Assembly: GCA_963580285.1 (NCBI GenBank)
Contig: OY757026.1
Coordinates: forward strand, 41,911,748-41,975,747
Origin: Lucinisca nassula
Lineage: Eukaryota > Mollusca > Bivalvia > Lucinida > Lucinidae
DNA length: 64,000 bases
Direction of reading: 5' to 3'
Each line of letters starts with the position of its first letter. The first letter of the stretch is position 1. A program made the translations under genes and the position numbers. The notes below the pieces were generated by a model, which was given only the letters and a program-made list of their open reading frames with translations, was not told the DNA's origin and ran no database searches. Below are positions 60,955 through 64,000 of the stretch, piece after piece.

Positions 60955-62627
60955 TAGCTCACCAGAGCCGAAGGCTCCCGGGGAGCTTATAGGATAGGCA
61001 GTTGTCCGTCGTCGTCGTCGTGTGTCGTATGACGTCGTCGTCTGGTGTCAACACTTTCAAACGACATTTCCTCTTAAGCCACTGCGCCGATTGAGCCCAA
61101 ATTTTACATGTAGCAACCTTGGGCTGGGGGATTGAAATTTTGTGTTTTTTTTTTATGAAAATCGACAAATTGTGCCGGGGCCATACCCCACCCCCCATCC
61201 ACTTCTTGAAAGGCCATATAACTCGGGAAATCATTAAGATCCCCGCCCCTAAACCATTTATATTCTTGCTCATTATGATAAGACGCATTCAGTGACACCA
61301 ACCTGGAGGTCCCCCGGGATGCGCCGGGTCATACCCCACCCCCTCCATTTCATAAAAGACCTAATATCTCGGAAACCTTACAGATCCCCACCCCTTAACC
61401 ATATATATTCTTGTTCCTTATGTAAAGACGCATTCATTGACACCAACCTCGGGGTGCACCGGGGCCTTCCCCACCCCCTCAACTAAACAAAAGGCCATAT
61501 ATCTCAGAAACTATTCAGATCCCCACCCCTAAACCATATATATTCTTGTTCTCTATGATAAGACGCATTCAGTGACATCAACCCGGGGGTCCCCTGGGAT
61601 GTGCCGGGTCATACCCCACCCACTCCATTTCATAAAAGGCCCAATATCTCGGAAACCTTACAGATCCCCACCCCTAAATCATATATATTGTTGTTCCTTA
61701 TAAAAAGACTCATTCATTAACACCAACCTGGGGGTCTCCCGGGTCAATCCAGGGCCTTGCCCCACCCCTCCACTTCACAAAAGGCCATACATGTATATCT
61801 CAGAAACCGTTCAGAGCCCCACCCATAAACCACACATATCTATCTTCCTTATGATAAGACGCATTCAAATGACACCAGCTTGGGAGTCCTCCGGGGTGCC
61901 TGGGCCATGCCCCACTGCTTTACTTCATTAAAAACAATATATCTCAGCAAGATCCCCAGCCCTAAACTATATATATTATTTGTTCCGTATGATAAGACTC
62001 ATTCAATCACACCAACCTGGGGGTCTCTTTGTGCTGGGGCAATGTGCCCCACCCCTCCACTTCATACAAGGCAATATATTTCAGAAACCATTCAAATCCC
62101 CACCCCATAATCATATATGTTCTGGTTCCATAGCACACCAACTTGTGAGTCCGCAGGGGCCAGCCATCCCTCTCCACTTCATAGAAGGGCCTCATATATC
62201 AGAAAACATTCAGATTCCCACCCATAAACATTATATATTCTTGGTCCTTATGATAGGACGCATTTAGGGACAACAATCTTGGGTTTTCCTGGGATCAATA
62301 GGGCATGCACCAACCCCTCCACCACTTAAGAGACCTTATATTTCCGGCATACTGATCCCCACTGGTATATATTCTTGTTCCTTATGATAAGACGCATTTA
62401 GTGATACCAGCCAGGGATCCATTGGGTCCATGCCCAACCCCCTCTACTTCATAAAAGCCTAATGTTTCAGATACTGAGTCCACATGGGTGATCATTTGGA
62501 TATGGGGGTTCATTTGGGAGACTTTATAATTGGTAGATTAAAATGATATCATGTTAAAATACATGGCTGCCATTGGCCAGTGCGCACCTGAGCTCTGGTG
62601 AGCAGTGTTGCCCATGGGCCTCTTGTT
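60955..62627 (-). mobile_element. Helitron/Helentron-like element with ~140-bp satellite
   Basis: The 3' end (60955) is TAGCTCACCAGAGCCGAAGG, CTCCCGGGGAGCT, a decayed hairpin, then GTCGTCGTCGTGTGTCGTAT-type sequence. The 5' end (62627) is AACAAGAGGCCCATGGGCA. The host array reads CCTACTTTTT on the left and TTAAACTTTAA on the right, so the insertion site is a T-rich run without an obvious duplication. Same shell as 6447-10713 and 27294-30112. Confidence 0.65.
61150..62480 (-). repeat. satellite array, ~140 bp unit, about 9-10 copies
   Basis: Units have CATACCCCACCCCCTCCATT, TCATAAAAGGCC, ATATCTCGGAAACC, CAGATCCCCACCCCTAAACC, ATATATATTCTTGTTCCTTA, GATAAGACGCATTCAGTGAC and ACCAACCTGGGGGTC. A third cargo type, distinct from the 165-bp and 143-bp satellites. 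Confidence 0.85.
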
Positions 62628-63088
62628 TAAACTTTAATATTGGCCATAACTTTCGACTGCTTATTGATAAAGCTTTCATATTTCACATGTGCATTCCTTG
62701 TCACAAGACCTTGCCAGTAATATCATAATTTTTGACCTTGTGACCCTGGCATTGAGTTTTGAACTACTTTTTAAAAACTTTGAAATTGGCATAACTTTCG
62801 GTTGGTAAGTGATTGGGTTTCTGTATTTCACATGTACATTCCGACCTTGTCACAAGGTCTTTCCAGAAATACTTTTTTTTACTTTGTGACCATGACCTAC
62901 TTTTTTATAAACTTAAACATTGGCCATACCTTTTGTTTTGGTCAGTGATACGGCTTTCGTATAAAGTTTACATGCGCATTTCTTGTGACAAGACCTTTCA
63001 ATTGATACCATTATTTTTTACCTTGTGACCTTGACCTTGACCATGCCGCTGTCCGGAGGCATCAGTGTTTTACGAACACATCTTGTTT

Positions 63089-63276
63089 CTTATGTCTATC
63101 TATCTATCTTCTTATACTGAGTCGGTCATATTTGGCCATTACCTCAGTTGGGCGCGTAGCTAAATTTAGAATTTAGCTTAAAAAAAAAGAGAGAGAAGTC
63201 TCTGGATGGGTCCTTAAAACTATTTACAATCTGAATAACAGAGGTATACTAAGACATATACCTCTGAGTCTCAATC
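63089..63276. other. no gene; short TCTA microsatellite
   Basis: CTATCTATCTATC at 63093-63108, then sequence that may be the 3' UTR of the neighbouring RT fragment on the minus strand. Confidence 0.4.
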
Positions 63277-63600
63277 TTACACTGTACGGGCTTTGAACTC
63301 CTCTGCAGTCTTAGCATTCACTACAGAAGAGGGAAGACTATTCCACTGGGGAATAGTCCTAGGAAAAAAGGAATTTTTCAGGGCATCACTGTAGGACTGG
63401 TACCTATGATACTGCGAGTAGTTTACTTTTGATGCCCTTGTTTGGGATGAAACTATCACAGGGGTCAAGTATTTGTCTTTATTAACGGCCACTGTACCTG
63501 AATGTATCTTATAGAAGAAGGTTAAAGAGGACTGCTCACGACGGGCCTCTAAGGACGGCCATTCTAGCTCGTTAAGCATGTCACCGACGCTACTTCGCTT
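63277..63600 (-). pseudogene. non-LTR retrotransposon, C-terminal ORF2 fragment
   Basis: Minus strand: KRSSVGDMLNELEWPSLEAR, REQSSLTFFYKIHSGTVAVN, then NYSQYHRYQSYSDALKNSFF and PRTIPQWNSLPSSVVNAKTA, EEFKARTV. The R-x-S-V-x-x-M-L-x-x-L-x-W-x-x-L-x-x-R-R block, the F-F-P-R-T-I-x-x-W-N-x-L-P segment and the terminal E-x-F-K are the standard C-terminus of jockey/CR1-type non-LTR elements. The upstream RT is absent (5' side lost past 63610). Confidence 0.75.
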
Positions 63601-63619
63601 ATGTCTAATTCAAACATAG

Positions 63620-63725
63620 AAAGTGGCAAATCCATAATCTAAGATTTTTAGCTAAAAGTAGGAAAACGATGTATACCCCTGTAAACCCAATGTTTCCGAT
63701 AATAAGTGGGATTTGTCTCAGGTTC
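63620..63725 (+). mobile_element. MITE family A fragment
   Basis: GTATACCCCTGTAAACCCAA, TGTTTCCGATAATAAGTGGG and TTTGTCTC: the right palindrome of family A only. Confidence 0.45.
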
Positions 63726-64000
63726 TGTTAGTGAGATTACTATACTGCAAAGCCACTACTTGTTTCAGCCACACAATCGGAAAAATCCGGATAAACGGCC
63801 AATTCCGAATACGACCGAGAACTGACAGCGGAATGTTCACGTCTGGTCTAAGGGAGAAAACTCGAAACTAAACCTATATCAGTTTTGTAGTTTCAACGAT
63901 TATTTGAAGCTAAGCATCTATTCTAATATTTAATAATAGATTAGTAAATAAACTCATTGTGAAAGTATTCAAAAATAACCTTTGTCATAATTAAATATGC
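63726..64000. other. no gene seen
   Basis: AT-rich end of the window without a recognised feature. Confidence 0.4.

Larger units (their letters stand above)
60283..63088 (-). mobile_element. tandem-repeat-carrying element (GACCTT array), with two nested insertions
   Basis: About seven ~135-bp units: CATAACTTTCGATTGGTAAG, TGATTGGGCTTTCATATTTC, ACATGTACATTCCTTGTCAC, AAGACCTTTCCG, TGTGACCTTGACC. The end at 63060-63088 is CAGTGTTTTACGAACACATC, TTGTTT, i.e. AACAAGATGTGTTCG with a hairpin on the minus strand, as at 2748-2780. Interrupted by MITE A (60542-60815) and the element at 60955-62627. Confidence 0.65.

Overview
This is eukaryotic, animal-like DNA: AT-rich and intron-bearing, with no operons, dense in mobile elements and satellites, and with only a few single exons that look like host genes. 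The mix of elements suggests a mollusc, most likely a bivalve. That mix is tandem-repeat-carrying elements with GGACGGAC tracts and terminal hairpins, Penelope-like retroelements with hammerhead ribozymes, tRNA-headed SINEs and a DIRS-like element. The taxon is an inference from memory of such genomes; no rRNA, mitochondrial or other diagnostic gene is present. Nearly all long open frames are repeat translations or transposon remnants.

Layout. 1-2.8 kb: short tandem repeats, a foldback MITE and a GACCTTTGACC-rich array. 2.8-6.4 kb: a decayed zinc-finger ORF (exon 2806-4844, then 5006-6393) split by a trimer of hammerhead-ribozyme units and by a tandem-repeat element. 6.4-10.7 kb: one element holding about 24 copies of a ~165-bp satellite. 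10.9-19.6 kb: repeat debris with three candidate host exons (12655-12812 plus, 12838-13121 minus with a PHD-like finger, 15866-15967 minus, MADS-like) and a non-LTR reverse transcriptase fragment. 19.7-24.2 kb: SINE-like copies and foldback elements.

24.2-31.9 kb is a nested stack. A Tc1-like transposon is split by a Penelope-like element. That element's reverse transcriptase is split by two hammerhead units, and the second unit is split by a Helitron/Helentron-like element carrying two unrelated satellites. A SINE with clear target duplications also sits in the Tc1 tail. 32-37.7 kb: foldback elements and a broken DIRS-like retroelement (gag, RT, RNase H, tyrosine recombinase) holding another hammerhead unit.

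38-53 kb: SINEs, MITEs, a 21-bp minisatellite split by a MITE, and a tiny LTR-like element with a tRNA gene in each terminal repeat. A candidate exon lies at 52953-53212, and part of it is duplicated near 47.8 kb. 53.9-57.3 kb: a pogo/Tigger-type transposon with 25-bp terminal repeats, an eroded DDE transposase and several nested insertions. 57.4-64 kb: an inverted tandem array, more MITEs, a 40-bp array, a GACCTT array hosting a MITE and a third satellite-carrying element, and a non-LTR RT C-terminal fragment.

The most notable systems are: (1) six hammerhead-ribozyme cores whose stems can be paired by hand, in three settings; (2) a family of elements sharing a terminal AACAAGA-plus-hairpin signature but carrying different satellite cargo, with sites consistent with TT insertion without duplication; (3) the deep nest at 24-32 kb; (4) the LTR-like element with tRNA-like genes in its repeats. 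All coding assignments rest on motif recognition without database searches.
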